The notes beneath the pieces are model-generated. The model did not search any database and was not told the origin of the DNA. It was given only the letters and a program-made list of their open reading frames with translations. Below, in pieces: positions 1 to 8,508 of a stretch of DNA of 64,000 bases. The position numbers and the translations under genes were made by a program. Every line of letters starts with the position of its first letter. The stretch's first letter is position 1. Source of the stretch: Mycobacterium shimoidei. GTDB lineage: Bacteria > Actinomycetota > Actinomycetes > Mycobacteriales > Mycobacteriaceae. Location of the stretch: positions 1-64,000 of the forward strand of contig LQPU01000015.1 of NCBI GenBank assembly GCA_002101905.1. Reading direction: 5' to 3'.

Positions 1-79
1 CATGGCGGGCACCCATGAGACCAACACCACCGCGATGCTGGCCCGCGACCAAGCCGAAGCCGCCAAATGGGGCGGCTGA
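1..79 (+). CDS. 3' end of an unidentified gene (partial)
   Basis: An open frame enters from the left edge and stops with TGA at 77-79. The visible tail is about 25 codons, is Ala-rich and ends in Lys-Trp-Gly-Gly. It stops two bases before the stop codon of the convergent quinone oxidoreductase gene, which is consistent with a real gene end. Too little is visible to name a family; the ATG at position 2 may be internal. Confidence 0.35.
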   Translation, partial: MAGTHETNTTAMLARDQAEAAKWGG

Positions 80-80
80 C

Positions 81-1058
81 TCAGGGCACCAGCACAATCG
101 AGCCGACGGTCTTGCGCTCTTGCAGATCGCGGTGCGCCTGCGCGGCGTCGGACAGCGGATAGCGTTCGCTGACCGTCACGCTAAGTGATCCCGCCGCGAT
201 GGCGTTGAGCAGTTCCTCTGAGCGCCAAGCAAATTCCTGTGCGGTACGGGTGAAATGAGCTAGCGATGGACGGGTCAGGTACACCGAGCCGGCGGTGTTG
301 AGCCGCTGCGGGTCGACCGGCGGGACGGGTCCACTGGCTGCACCGAACAGCGCCAGCGTCCCGCGTACCGCGAGACTGGCCAGGCTGGCGTCGAATGTGC
401 TGGCGCCCACGCCGTCGTACACGGCGGCGGCACCGACTCCGTCGGTCAATTCCCTTATCTTCCTGCCGAATTCGTCGGGATCATCGCCGGGGTAGTCCAG
501 TACTTCGGCGGCCCCGGCCTGTCGCGACAGCTCGGCTTTGGCCGGTGTCGACACGGTGGTGATCACCGTGGCCCCGAGGCTGGCCGCCCACTGCGTCAGA
601 ATCAGGCCGACCCCGCCCGCCCCGGCATGGACCAGGATCGTGTCACCGGGCTGTACCGGATAGACCGACTTGAGCAGATAGTGCGCGGTCATTCCCTTCA
701 GCAGCGCCGCGGCCGCCACGTCGAAATCCACAGCTGCGGGTACCTGACCCACGAGATCAGCTGGCGCGGTGCATAATTCGGCGTAGGCACCCGACGCGGC
801 CGCCGTAACCACCCGGTCGCCGACCGCGAGGCGCGTCACGCCGTCGCCGACCGCGGCGATTGTCCCTGCCACTTCCATGCCCAAGATGAACGGCAGCTCG
901 CGCGGATAGAGGCCGGATCGGAAGTAGGTGTCGATGTAGTTGACGCCGATCGCCTCAGCTTTGATCAGCACCTGGCCCACGGCGGGGGAGGGTTGCGGCC
1001 GGTCGACATAACGCAGTACTTCGGGCCCGCCGGTTTCGGCGACTTCGATCGCGTGCAT
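81..1058 (-). CDS. qor: Quinone oxidoreductase (zinc-independent MDR family)
   Basis: A 325-residue medium-chain dehydrogenase/reductase of the NADPH:quinone reductase type, likely a cytosolic one-electron or two-electron quinone reductase. The N-terminal GroES-like half reads MHAIEVAETGGPEVL and the Rossmann half carries the AGAGGVGLI nucleotide-binding turn. The zinc-ligand cysteines of true alcohol dehydrogenases are absent. The frame stays open further upstream, but the start at 1058 gives the family N-terminus and a length close to M. tuberculosis Rv1454c. The neighbouring gene is divergent, with only 31 bases between the two starts, so the promoters must be compact or overlap coding sequence. 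Confidence 0.9.
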   Translation of the reverse strand: MHAIEVAETGGPEVLRYVDRPQPSPAVGQVLIKAEAIGVNYIDTYFRSGLYPRELPFILGMEVAGTIAAVGDGVTRLAVGDRVVTAAASGAYAELCTAPADLVGQVPAAVDFDVAAAALLKGMTAHYLLKSVYPVQPGDTILVHAGAGGVGLILTQWAASLGATVITTVSTPAKAELSRQAGAAEVLDYPGDDPDEFGRKIRELTDGVGAAAVYDGVGASTFDASLASLAVRGTLALFGAASGPVPPVDPQRLNTAGSVYLTRPSLAHFTRTAQEFAWRSEELLNAIAAGSLSVTVSERYPLSDAAQAHRDLQERKTVGSIVLVP

Positions 1059-1089
1059 GCCCCCTATCATCCGGAAGTATGGAGCGCCC

Positions 1090-1743
1090 ATGAAGCTGGC
1101 CCGTCCCGACATCCGCCATCCCCGCATCGTGCTGGCCGGTGTCGAAAAAGATGACGCCGGATTGGTGACCGCATTGCGCAAGCGTGGCCTGCACGCCCGC
1201 TGGATGTCCTGGGAGGACGCGGACACCCTGCACGCCGACCTGGTGATCCTGCGCGAATCCGGTCACGACCGGCGGGCGGAGTTCCTGGCCTGGACCAAGC
1301 GGGTGGCCCATCTGCTGAACGCCCCGAACGTTGTCGCCTGGAACCTCGGCCGGCGCTACCTGCGCGATCTCGAAAACGCCGGAGTGCCGACGGCAAAGGC
1401 TTCCAATAGCGCAATCGCGCTGGTGTTTTTCGCCGGCGGCCAATCCCACGCATTCACCGCTCAGGGGGCGGTGGACGCCGATTTCGAACTGTGGGACGTC
1501 GGGCACGCCGCGCTGCGCGCCGCTGCCCGGCAGCTGCGCATCGACATAGACGAATTGCTCTACGCGCGCGCTGACGTCACCGATGACGCCCGGTTGGTGC
1601 GGCTCGATCTGGTCGCACCGAGGTTCGGCTGGGAGCTGTTGGACAACGCGACACGCCAGGACGCGCAGCGCCAGTTCGCGATCGCCGTGGAGTCAGCCCT
1701 GGAGCGGTTGGGGCTGGGTCCGCTCTCGCATCGACGCCCATAA
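1090..1743 (+). CDS. Reduced ATP-grasp-like protein (Rv1455-type conserved hypothetical)
   Basis: A 217-residue protein. The start at 1090 is chosen because GGAG sits five bases upstream; an in-frame ATG at 1057 would overlap the qor start. The N-terminal part (VVAWNLGRRYL, DLENAGVPT) resembles the pre-ATP-grasp region of RimK/DcsG-type ligases, and the C-terminal part (ALVFFAGGQSHAF, LLYARADV, VRLDLVAPRFGWEL) resembles the end of the same fold. The central segment that would bind ATP, normally between GVPT and the ALVFF strand, is missing. I infer a degenerate or repurposed ATP-grasp protein, and no reaction can be assigned. Its 3' end overlaps the convergent ctaA gene by 51 bases. Confidence 0.75.
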   Translation: MKLARPDIRHPRIVLAGVEKDDAGLVTALRKRGLHARWMSWEDADTLHADLVILRESGHDRRAEFLAWTKRVAHLLNAPNVVAWNLGRRYLRDLENAGVPTAKASNSAIALVFFAGGQSHAFTAQGAVDADFELWDVGHAALRAAARQLRIDIDELLYARADVTDDARLVRLDLVAPRFGWELLDNATRQDAQRQFAIAVESALERLGLGPLSHRRP

Positions 1744-2664
1744 GGCGGCCGTCGCGGCGGTGCACAACGCGGCGCCGGCGACATGCACGGCCACCAGCGC
1801 AGCGGGCACCCCGGTGAAGAACTGCACGGTCCCCACCGTGGCCTGCGCGAAAACCAGCACAACCAAAACGCCCAGGCGCAGCCACACCAGTTGGGGCGCC
1901 CGCACGGCCAGCAGCCCGAACCCGAGCCCGACCAGCAGCGCCAGGTAGGCCACCAGCAATGAGGAGTGCATGTGTACCAGCGTGGTGATCTCGATCTTGA
2001 GCCGCGGTACCGTACGCCACGGGCTGGTGTCGCCGGCATGCGGGCCCGCCGCGGTGACCAGGGTGCCGGTGACCAGAACCGCGGCCAGTGTGACCGCGCT
2101 GAGCAGTGTCAGCCCGCGCAGCGGTTTGACGACCCGAAGACTCACCACACCGTCGTCCGGTTCGCCGACCTTGACGTAGAGCAGCACCGCCAGCCACACC
2201 ATCGTCATCGACGCCAACAGGTGGATGGCCACCGTCCACCACAACAGGCCGGTGAGCACGGTGACGCCGCCGATCACCGCCTGCACCACCGTCGAGGCGG
2301 GCATCAGCCAGGCGTACACCAGGACTTCGGCGCGGCGGCGGGCCCGGGTGACCGCCAGCACCGCCAGCGCCGCGGCGATGACGACGGCGAAGGTGACCAT
2401 GCGATTGCCGAACTCGACGGCCTGATGGATGCGAGGCACCTCGGCGACCGGGACGGGGGTGAAGCTGCCCGGGAAGCACTGCGGCCAAGTCGGACAACCC
2501 AACCCGGAGGCGGTGACTCGGACGATGGCACCCGTGACGGCGATCCCGCCCTGGGTCAGGATGACGAACGCGGCGATGATCCGCTGCACACGCAGGCTGG
2601 GCATCGGCAGCAGGTCCACCAGCCGCAGCAGCCACCGCCCCACGGGCATCGTCGTAGTCGTCAC
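1693..2664 (-). CDS. ctaA: Heme A synthase CtaA/COX15
   Basis: A 323-residue polytopic membrane protein that converts heme O to heme A for the aa3 cytochrome c oxidase. Evidence includes about eight hydrophobic helices, the extracytoplasmic cysteine pair in GLGCPTWPQCFPG, and the conserved heme-ligand histidines in PRIHQAVEFGNR, AIHLLASM, VHMHSSLL and AVHVAGA. It starts with GTG at 2664; ATG five codons later is an alternative. It lies downstream of a two-gene ABC transporter on the same strand with a 93-base gap. The M. tuberculosis counterpart Rv1456c was historically labelled an antibiotic-transport protein, but the sequence here fits CtaA. Confidence 0.88.
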   Translation of the reverse strand: MTTTTMPVGRWLLRLVDLLPMPSLRVQRIIAAFVILTQGGIAVTGAIVRVTASGLGCPTWPQCFPGSFTPVPVAEVPRIHQAVEFGNRMVTFAVVIAAALAVLAVTRARRRAEVLVYAWLMPASTVVQAVIGGVTVLTGLLWWTVAIHLLASMTMVWLAVLLYVKVGEPDDGVVSLRVVKPLRGLTLLSAVTLAAVLVTGTLVTAAGPHAGDTSPWRTVPRLKIEITTLVHMHSSLLVAYLALLVGLGFGLLAVRAPQLVWLRLGVLVVLVFAQATVGTVQFFTGVPAALVAVHVAGAALCTAATAALWASMRERTQPQPLQG

Positions 2665-2757
2665 CGACTCGATCGTAAGCGACCAGAAACTACGGCCCGT
2701 AGTAGGGAGTAGTAGGCCGCGTGCAAAGCTTCTGCCGAATGTGAACCAGCTTCACGC

Positions 2758-3534
2758 TCAGGTGAACCGGAACCAGCGCAGCGCCGCCACCGCACCCAGC
2801 GCGCCCCACACCACCAGGACACCGACGCCGAACCAGTCCACCGACACACTCATCGCCTGCGACAGTGCCTCGGTGAGCGCTCCGGACGGGGTGAGCCGCG
2901 CGGCCCACTTGACCGCGTCAGGCACCATCTCGGTCTCCACGGTCAACGCCCCGAACCCGGCGAAGACGAACCACAACAGGTTGGCGACCGCCAGCACGAT
3001 CTCGGCGCGCAGTGTGCCACCCAGCAGCAGACCCAGCGCGGCGAAAGCCGCGGTTCCCAACGCAATGATCACCGCGCCCAGTACCAGACCCATCAACGCC
3101 GGGCGCCAACCCAACCCAAAACCTATGGCGCCCAAAATGATCGACTGCAAAAACACGACGGCGACCACGGCCAGCGACTTGCCGGCAATGATGCCCCACA
3201 CCGGCAGCGCGGTGGCGCCCAGCCGTTTGAGCGCCCCGTAGCGGCGATCGAATGCCACCGCAATCGCCTGACCGGTGAACGCCGTGGAAACCACCGCGAG
3301 CGCCATGATCACCGGCACGAAGGTGGCAGCACGGTTGTGGCCGAACGATCCCAGCGGCAGCAACGTCAGACCGACCAGCAGGGTGATCGGAATGAACATG
3401 GTCAGCAGCAACTGTTCGCCGTTGCGTAGCAGCAGTTTGAGTTCCAACGCGAATTGCGCGGACAGCATCCGTGACACCGCGCTGGGTCGCGGGTTGGGCG
3501 TGAAAGTGCCTGCGGGGAAAAGCGTCTCGGTCAT
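2758..3534 (-). CDS. ABC-2 type exporter permease
   Basis: A 258-residue integral membrane subunit with roughly six transmembrane helices and a cytoplasmic N-terminus of about 35 residues (SAQFALELKLLLRNGEQLLL is typical of ABC-2 permeases). The frame stays open far upstream, but that stretch is a shadow of the ATPase gene. The start at 3534 gives an ATGA overlap with the stop of the ATPase gene, which indicates translational coupling. It should pair with that ATPase as a DrrAB-like exporter. The substrate is unknown; position between mannosyltransferase and heme A synthase genes matches Rv1457c. Confidence 0.88.
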   Translation of the reverse strand: MTETLFPAGTFTPNPRPSAVSRMLSAQFALELKLLLRNGEQLLLTMFIPITLLVGLTLLPLGSFGHNRAATFVPVIMALAVVSTAFTGQAIAVAFDRRYGALKRLGATALPVWGIIAGKSLAVVAVVFLQSIILGAIGFGLGWRPALMGLVLGAVIIALGTAAFAALGLLLGGTLRAEIVLAVANLLWFVFAGFGALTVETEMVPDAVKWAARLTPSGALTEALSQAMSVSVDWFGVGVLVVWGALGAVAALRWFRFT

Positions 3535-4469
3535 GAGCGCAGCTCCCGGCCAGTCAGCTCCAAGAACACGTCTTCCAAACTGCGCTGCTCTACCCGCATG
3601 TCGGTGGCCAGCACGTCGATCTGCGCACACCACGCCGTCACCGTGGCCAGCACCTGTGGGTCGATTGGGCCTTCGACCAGGTACTCGCCGGGGAGCACTT
3701 CGCTGGCCCGGTACCCCTCCGGCAAGGCCGAGGTCAGCAGCGACAAGTCGAGCCGCGGCGGCGCGCTGAACCGCAGCTGGTCTTTGGCGCCGCTGCGCAT
3801 CAGTTCGGTAGGTGTTCCCGCGGCCACCTGCACGCCGTGGTCGATGATCACCAGCCGGTCGGCCAGCTCTTCGGCCTCCTTGAGCTGGTGGGTGGTCAGC
3901 ACCACGGTCACGCCGTCGCGCCGCAGCGCGTCGATGAGTTCCCACACCAGCAGCCGGGCATGGGCATCCATGCCTGCGGTCGGCTCGTCGAGAAACACCA
4001 GCTCGGGTCGGCCGACCAGCGCACACGCCAACGCCAGGCGCTGCTGCTGCCCGCCGGAAAGCCGCCGGTAGGTGGTGTGCGCGACGTCGGTGAGGCCCAG
4101 GGTCGTCAGCAGCCACTCGGGATCCAGCGGGTCGGCGGCATAGGCGGCGAGCAGTCTGAGCATTTCGCCGGCGCGTGCGGCCGGATAGCCGCCGCCGCCC
4201 TGCAGCATCACCCCGATGCGTTCCCGCAGCCGGGCATTGTCGGCGATCGGATCCAACCCGAGGACTTCGACCGTGCCGGCATCGGGGCGGATGAAGCCCT
4301 CGCACATCTCCACCGTCGTCGTCTTACCCGCCCCATTGGGACCCAACAGCGCGAACACTTCGGCGGCATGCACGTCAAGGTCGAGGTTTTCCACCGCTTT
4401 GCAAACCGATGCGCCCGACCCGTACTGCTTGCACACCCCGCGCAACCGCACGGGGACATCCGAGTTCAC
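3531..4469 (-). CDS. ABC exporter ATP-binding protein
   Basis: A 312-residue cytosolic ATPase. Walker A GPNGAGKT lies at residues 43-50, the signature LSGGQ at about 137-141 and Walker B LVFLDEP at about 157-163, followed by the H-loop region TTHQLKEAEELADR. The C-terminal extension of about 80 residues is that of DrrA-type exporter ATPases. The GTG start at 4469 overlaps the stop of the upstream mannosyltransferase gene (GTGA), and its own stop overlaps the permease start, so the three genes form one operon. It corresponds to Rv1458c. Confidence 0.92.
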   Translation of the reverse strand: MNSDVPVRLRGVCKQYGSGASVCKAVENLDLDVHAAEVFALLGPNGAGKTTTVEMCEGFIRPDAGTVEVLGLDPIADNARLRERIGVMLQGGGGYPAARAGEMLRLLAAYAADPLDPEWLLTTLGLTDVAHTTYRRLSGGQQQRLALACALVGRPELVFLDEPTAGMDAHARLLVWELIDALRRDGVTVVLTTHQLKEAEELADRLVIIDHGVQVAAGTPTELMRSGAKDQLRFSAPPRLDLSLLTSALPEGYRASEVLPGEYLVEGPIDPQVLATVTAWCAQIDVLATDMRVEQRSLEDVFLELTGRELRS

Positions 4470-6172
4470 GGAGATTCAGCGTATGCGCCTGGTATCGGCG
4501 CAGGCTCATGGGTCTTAGTGTCCTTCACCACATCCGGTGTCAATACGTCATGAAGCAGTTCCGCGCCCTCGCTGCGCAATTGGCGCCACGGCAGCCGGGT
4601 GTAGGTGACGGCGATCAGGATCAGCACGACGATCGTGCTGGCCACCGTGGCGTCGAGAATCTGGAACAACGCGAAGCGGTCGCCGTTGGCGGTCGGCCCG
4701 AAAACCCCTACGACGAACGTCACACCGATCGCGGCTACCCGGAAGCTCGGACGGGTCGCCCACGCTGCCAACGGAATGATCGCCCACAGCAGATACCACG
4801 GCTGCACCACCGGAAACAGCAACACTGTGACACCCAGCGCGACGCCCAGCCCGCCGATGGGGTGCAGCCGGCCGCGGAAGACCGCGATCAGCAGCCAGCC
4901 CACCATCACCGCGATGATCAGCACACCGATCCCGCGGGTGAGCGACAGCACAGCAGTGGTGTGATCGCCCAAGCCGAGCAGGATGCCCGCCTGTCCGGTG
5001 CCGAGCGCGATCAGTGTCGGGGGCGACATCCAGCTACGCACCACGTTGGCGGTGCCCAGCGTGAAGATCCATCCGAAGCCCAGCCGACTGGCCCAGCCGA
5101 CCAACGCCATCACCGCCAACGCCAGGCCGGTCATCAGACCGCCCGCCAGCAGCAGCGCGCGCAGGTTGCCACCCCAGCGGAAGGCCAATGCGATCGTGAC
5201 AAACCCCAGTGCCAGCAGCGACGGCAGTTTCACCTGCGACGACAGTGTGATCAGGATCGCGCCGGCCAGCAACGCGCCGATCGGCGCCCAGTGCCGCCAG
5301 TCGCCCCGCTCGCCCGGACCGGGAATCAATGCCCGGCTCGAACCCACGCCGCGCAGCGCGAGTTCGGTGCCGGTCAGCATCAGCCCCAGCATCAGCGCCT
5401 CGTTGTGGATGCCGGCGACCAGATGCATGATCAGCAGCGGATTGGCCGCACCCAACCACAGCGCGCTGACCTCAGCCACACCGCAGCGGCTGGCCAGCCG
5501 CGGCATCGCCCACACGATCAACCCCACGCCGATCAGCACGACCAGCCGATGACACAGCACCGCGGCGACGATGTTCTCCCCGGTCAGCGCCGATATGCCG
5601 CGACCGACCCACAGGAACAGCGGCCCGTAGGGTGCCGGGGTCTCCCGCCACAGGCTGGGCACCGACAGGGTGAACACGTGGTCGAGGCCAAGTCCGGGCG
5701 CCGGACCCACTCGATACGGGTCGAGCCCCTGTCGGCAGATCTGGCTTTGCGCCAGATAGGAGTAGACGTCCTTGCTGTACATCGGCGGCGCGAGCAACAG
5801 CGGCAGCGTCCACAACAGCAGCGTGCGGTCCAGGTCGCCGCGCGACATGCGTCGTTCCCCGAGCGCGAACCGGCCCAGCATCAGCCAGGCCAGCGCCATC
5901 ATCACCGCGCCGGTGGTGGTCATGGTCAACGACACCGTCTGAATGCGCGACGGTAGGTTGAGCAGCCGAACACCGAACGTCGGGTCCTGCACCACCGGCC
6001 GTGCCCCGGCGCCTAACGCGCCGATCGCCATCAGCACCGTGCCGGTCGCGCCGAACAGCCGGGTGCGACGAACGGCGACCAGCTCGCTCTCGTTCAGCGG
6101 CGAGCCGACCGCCTGCTCATCGCCGTGCAAGCTGGCGATCGACGAACTCAGCGTGTGGTGGCGAGCTGCCAT
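4466..6172 (-). CDS. mptB: Alpha-1,6-mannosyltransferase MptB (GT-C fold)
   Basis: A 568-residue membrane glycosyltransferase using polyprenyl-phosphomannose to start or extend the alpha-1,6-mannan backbone of lipomannan. It has about twelve to thirteen hydrophobic helices. The N-terminus MAARHHTLSSSIASLHGDEQ and the following GATGTVLMAIGALGAGARPV match my memory of M. tuberculosis Rv1459c closely. The frame extends upstream to 6349, but the family start is at 6172. It is divergent from sufR, with about 126 bases between the starts, and heads an operon with the ABC exporter genes through a GTGA overlap. Function comes from the corynebacterial and mycobacterial MptB family. Confidence 0.9.
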   Translation of the reverse strand: MAARHHTLSSSIASLHGDEQAVGSPLNESELVAVRRTRLFGATGTVLMAIGALGAGARPVVQDPTFGVRLLNLPSRIQTVSLTMTTTGAVMMALAWLMLGRFALGERRMSRGDLDRTLLLWTLPLLLAPPMYSKDVYSYLAQSQICRQGLDPYRVGPAPGLGLDHVFTLSVPSLWRETPAPYGPLFLWVGRGISALTGENIVAAVLCHRLVVLIGVGLIVWAMPRLASRCGVAEVSALWLGAANPLLIMHLVAGIHNEALMLGLMLTGTELALRGVGSSRALIPGPGERGDWRHWAPIGALLAGAILITLSSQVKLPSLLALGFVTIALAFRWGGNLRALLLAGGLMTGLALAVMALVGWASRLGFGWIFTLGTANVVRSWMSPPTLIALGTGQAGILLGLGDHTTAVLSLTRGIGVLIIAVMVGWLLIAVFRGRLHPIGGLGVALGVTVLLFPVVQPWYLLWAIIPLAAWATRPSFRVAAIGVTFVVGVFGPTANGDRFALFQILDATVASTIVVLILIAVTYTRLPWRQLRSEGAELLHDVLTPDVVKDTKTHEPAPIPGAYAESP

Positions 6173-6186
6173 CAGAGCAGCGTAAC

Positions 6187-6226
6187 GGCGATCGCAAGCG
6201 TGGCGGAGCCGGGCGCGGCGGGTCGC
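6187..6226 (-). repeat. Single copy of the GCGATCGC-ended dispersed repeat
   Basis: On the minus strand this reads GGCGACCCGCCGCGCCCGG followed by CTCCGCCACGCTTGCGATCGCC. It is the same core found at 10457, 22235, 29216 and 32174. It sits in the mptB-sufR divergent intergenic region, just upstream of the mptB start, so it would be part of the mptB 5' leader or promoter. Confidence 0.65.
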
Positions 6227-6287
6227 CGCCGGGGGACCCAGCCGGCGCGCGGTGCACCCCGGCTTTACCGGTCGCCGGAATTGCGTC

Positions 6288-6302
6288 ACACTGGTGTTGT
6301 GA
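6288..6302. promoter_or_regulatory. SufR operator (ACACT-N5-TGTGA)
   Basis: The sequence ACACT-GGTGT-TGTGA is an interrupted inverted repeat identical to the ACACT-N5-TGTGA site I recall as described for M. tuberculosis SufR upstream of its own operon. It lies exactly at the head of sufR and overlaps the GTG at 6299 that could start the protein. This supports autoregulation of the suf operon by the Fe-S state of SufR. Confidence 0.75.
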
Positions 6303-7051
6303 AAATCCGACCCGAGGCCGATCAGGCGGCGGTGACTCACGACGGCCACACCAGGAGCGCCGTCGTGCGGTTACTGCTGGAATCCGGGTCGATCACGGCC
6401 GGTCAGATCGGTGAGCGGCTGGGGTTGTCCGCGGCCGGTGTGCGCCGTCACCTGGACGCTTTGATCGAGGCGGGAGAGGCCGAGTCGGTGCCTCCGGCGC
6501 CATGGCAGCAGGTGGGACGGGGCAGGCCGGCGAAGAGGTACCGGCTGACGGCGGCCGGCCGGGCGAAACTGGACCACAGCTACGACGACTTGGCGTCGGC
6601 GGCGATGCGCCAACTCCGCGAAATCGGGGGCGAAGACGCCGTCCGCAAGTTCGCCCGCCAGCGGATCGACGCGATTTTGTCCGACGTCGCCGCGCCCGAG
6701 TCGACGGCGGAGACGGATATGGAAGCCGCCGCCGAGCGCGTCGCCGGTGCGCTGAGCAAGGCCGGGTATGTGGCGACCACCACGCGGGTGGACAGCCCGA
6801 TCCACGGCGTACAGATCTGTCAGCACCACTGCCCGGTGTCACACGTGGCCGAGGAGTTCCCGGAGTTGTGCGAAACCGAGCAGGAGGCGATGGCGGAGGT
6901 ACTTGGTACGCACGTGCAGCGCCTCGCGATGATCGTCAACGGCGACTGTGCGTGCACGACGCATGTCCCGCTCACCACCGAAGCTCCAGCCGCACTTCGG
7001 CGCACAGCCCGCGCCGAAGCCACCACAAGCAAGCAAGGAGTGTCGCAATGA
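6299..7051 (+). CDS. sufR: Fe-S cluster-dependent suf operon repressor SufR
   Basis: A 250-residue regulator. The N-terminal winged helix-turn-helix ([21 protein letters not shown], residues 32-52) is followed by a GRGRPAKRY wing. The C-terminal half holds the cysteines expected to bind a 4Fe-4S cluster: Cys174, Cys178, Cys191, Cys217 and Cys219. It represses the suf operon when loaded with a cluster. The start is uncertain: GTG at 6299 lies inside the operator, and GTG at 6332, which keeps the whole HTH, is an alternative. The stop overlaps the sufB start (ATGA), so the regulator is the first gene of the operon it controls. Confidence 0.9.
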   Translation: MKIRPEADQAAVTHDGHTRSAVVRLLLESGSITAGQIGERLGLSAAGVRRHLDALIEAGEAESVPPAPWQQVGRGRPAKRYRLTAAGRAKLDHSYDDLASAAMRQLREIGGEDAVRKFARQRIDAILSDVAAPESTAETDMEAAAERVAGALSKAGYVATTTRVDSPIHGVQICQHHCPVSHVAEEFPELCETEQEAMAEVLGTHVQRLAMIVNGDCACTTHVPLTTEAPAALRRTARAEATTSKQGVSQ

Positions 7052-8508
7052 CGACCACCCCGGAGGTTCAAAAGCTGGGGGCGCCCTCGGCTAAAGAGAC
7101 GCTGTCGCAGGAAGAGGCCATCGCCTCGCTGGGCCGCTACGGTTACGGCTGGGCGGATTCCGACGTCGCCGGCGCCAGCGCGCAGCGCGGACTCTCCGAA
7201 GCCGTGGTGCGCGACATCTCAGCCAAGAAGAACGAGCCGGAGTGGATGCTGGAGAACCGGCTCAAGGCGCTGCGCATTTTCGAGCGCAAGCCGATGCCGA
7301 AGTGGGGCTCCAACCTCGAAGGCATCGACTTCGACAACATCAAGTACTTCGTGCGCTCAACCGAGAAGCAGGCTGCCACTTGGGATGATCTGCCCGAGGA
7401 CATCCGCAACACCTACGACAGGCTGGGCATCCCGGAAGCCGAGAAGCAGCGGCTGGTCGCCGGTGTGGCGGCCCAGTACGAGTCAGAGGTCGTTTACCAC
7501 CAGATTCGCGAAGACCTTGAGGCCCAAGGGGTTATCTTTCTCGACACCGACACCGGACTGCGTGAACAAGAGGATATTTTCAAAGAACACTTCGGAACGG
7601 TGATTCCGGCGGGTGACAACAAGTTCTCCGCGCTGAACACCGCTGTCTGGAGTGGAGGTTCGTTCATCTACGTCCCGCCCGGTGTGCACGTCGACATTCC
7701 GCTGCAGGCCTACTTCCGGATCAACACCGAGAACATGGGCCAGTTCGAGCGGACGCTGATCATCGTTGATGAGAATGCTTACGTCCACTACGTGGAGGGC
7801 TGTACCGCGCCCATCTACAAATCGGACTCACTGCACTCGGCGGTGGTGGAGATCATCGTAAAGCCCGGTGGCCGTTGCCGTTACACCACGATTCAGAACT
7901 GGTCGGGCAATGTCTACAACCTGGTCACCAAGCGGGCCCGCGCAGAGGCGGGCGCGACGATGGAGTGGATCGACGGCAACATCGGCTCGAAGGTCACCAT
8001 GAAATACCCGGCGGTCTGGATGACCGGCGAGCACGCCAAGGGCGAGGTGCTCTCGGTGGCATTCGCCGGTGAGGGTCAGCACCAGGACACCGGCGCCAAG
8101 ATGCTGCACCTGGCGCCGAACACGTCGAGCAACATCGTGTCCAAGTCGGTGGCTCGCAACGGTGGCCGGGCTTCCTACCGCGGCCTGGTGCAGGTGAACA
8201 AGGGCGCGTATGGGTCGCGCTCCAGCGTGAAATGCGATGCGCTGCTGGTCGATACGGTAAGCCGCAGTGACACCTACCCCTACGTCGACATCCGCGAGGA
8301 CGATGTCACGATGGGCCACGAGGCGACCGTGTCCAAAGTCAGCGAGGACCAGCTGTTCTATCTGATGAGCCGCGGGCTGACCGAGGACGAGGCGATGGCG
8401 ATGGTGGTGCGCGGTTTCGTCGAGCCGATCGCCAAGGAGCTGCCCATGGAATACGCCCTTGAACTCAACCGGCTGATCGAGCTGCAGATGGAAGGCGCGG
8501 TCGGCTAG
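7048..8508 (+). CDS. sufB: Fe-S cluster scaffold protein SufB (intein-free)
   Basis: A 486-residue SufB that, with SufC and SufD, forms the SufBCD scaffold where Fe-S clusters are assembled. The start at 7048 has AAGGAG seven bases upstream and overlaps the sufR stop. The C-terminal beta-helix core and family motifs ([43 protein letters not shown]) are continuous, with no inserted splicing domain. M. tuberculosis SufB (Rv1461) is interrupted by an intein and is about 846 residues long before splicing; this one is already mature length. The stop overlaps the sufD GTG by one base. Confidence 0.96.
   Translation: MTTTPEVQKLGAPSAKETLSQEEAIASLGRYGYGWADSDVAGASAQRGLSEAVVRDISAKKNEPEWMLENRLKALRIFERKPMPKWGSNLEGIDFDNIKYFVRSTEKQAATWDDLPEDIRNTYDRLGIPEAEKQRLVAGVAAQYESEVVYHQIREDLEAQGVIFLDTDTGLREQEDIFKEHFGTVIPAGDNKFSALNTAVWSGGSFIYVPPGVHVDIPLQAYFRINTENMGQFERTLIIVDENAYVHYVEGCTAPIYKSDSLHSAVVEIIVKPGGRCRYTTIQNWSGNVYNLVTKRARAEAGATMEWIDGNIGSKVTMKYPAVWMTGEHAKGEVLSVAFAGEGQHQDTGAKMLHLAPNTSSNIVSKSVARNGGRASYRGLVQVNKGAYGSRSSVKCDALLVDTVSRSDTYPYVDIREDDVTMGHEATVSKVSEDQLFYLMSRGLTEDEAMAMVVRGFVEPIAKELPMEYALELNRLIELQMEGAVG

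Noticed and set aside
955..2635. Long open frames antisense to or out of frame with qor, the ATP-grasp-like gene and ctaA (for example 1577-2635 minus and 1966-2712 plus)
   Set aside because: High GC content opens all frames; these lack family motifs and are Arg/Pro/Ala-rich shadows of recognised genes.
4409..5956. A 515-codon plus-strand frame opposite mptB
   Set aside because: Its composition is Gln/Arg/His-rich shadow sequence, and the minus strand encodes a clear membrane mannosyltransferase.
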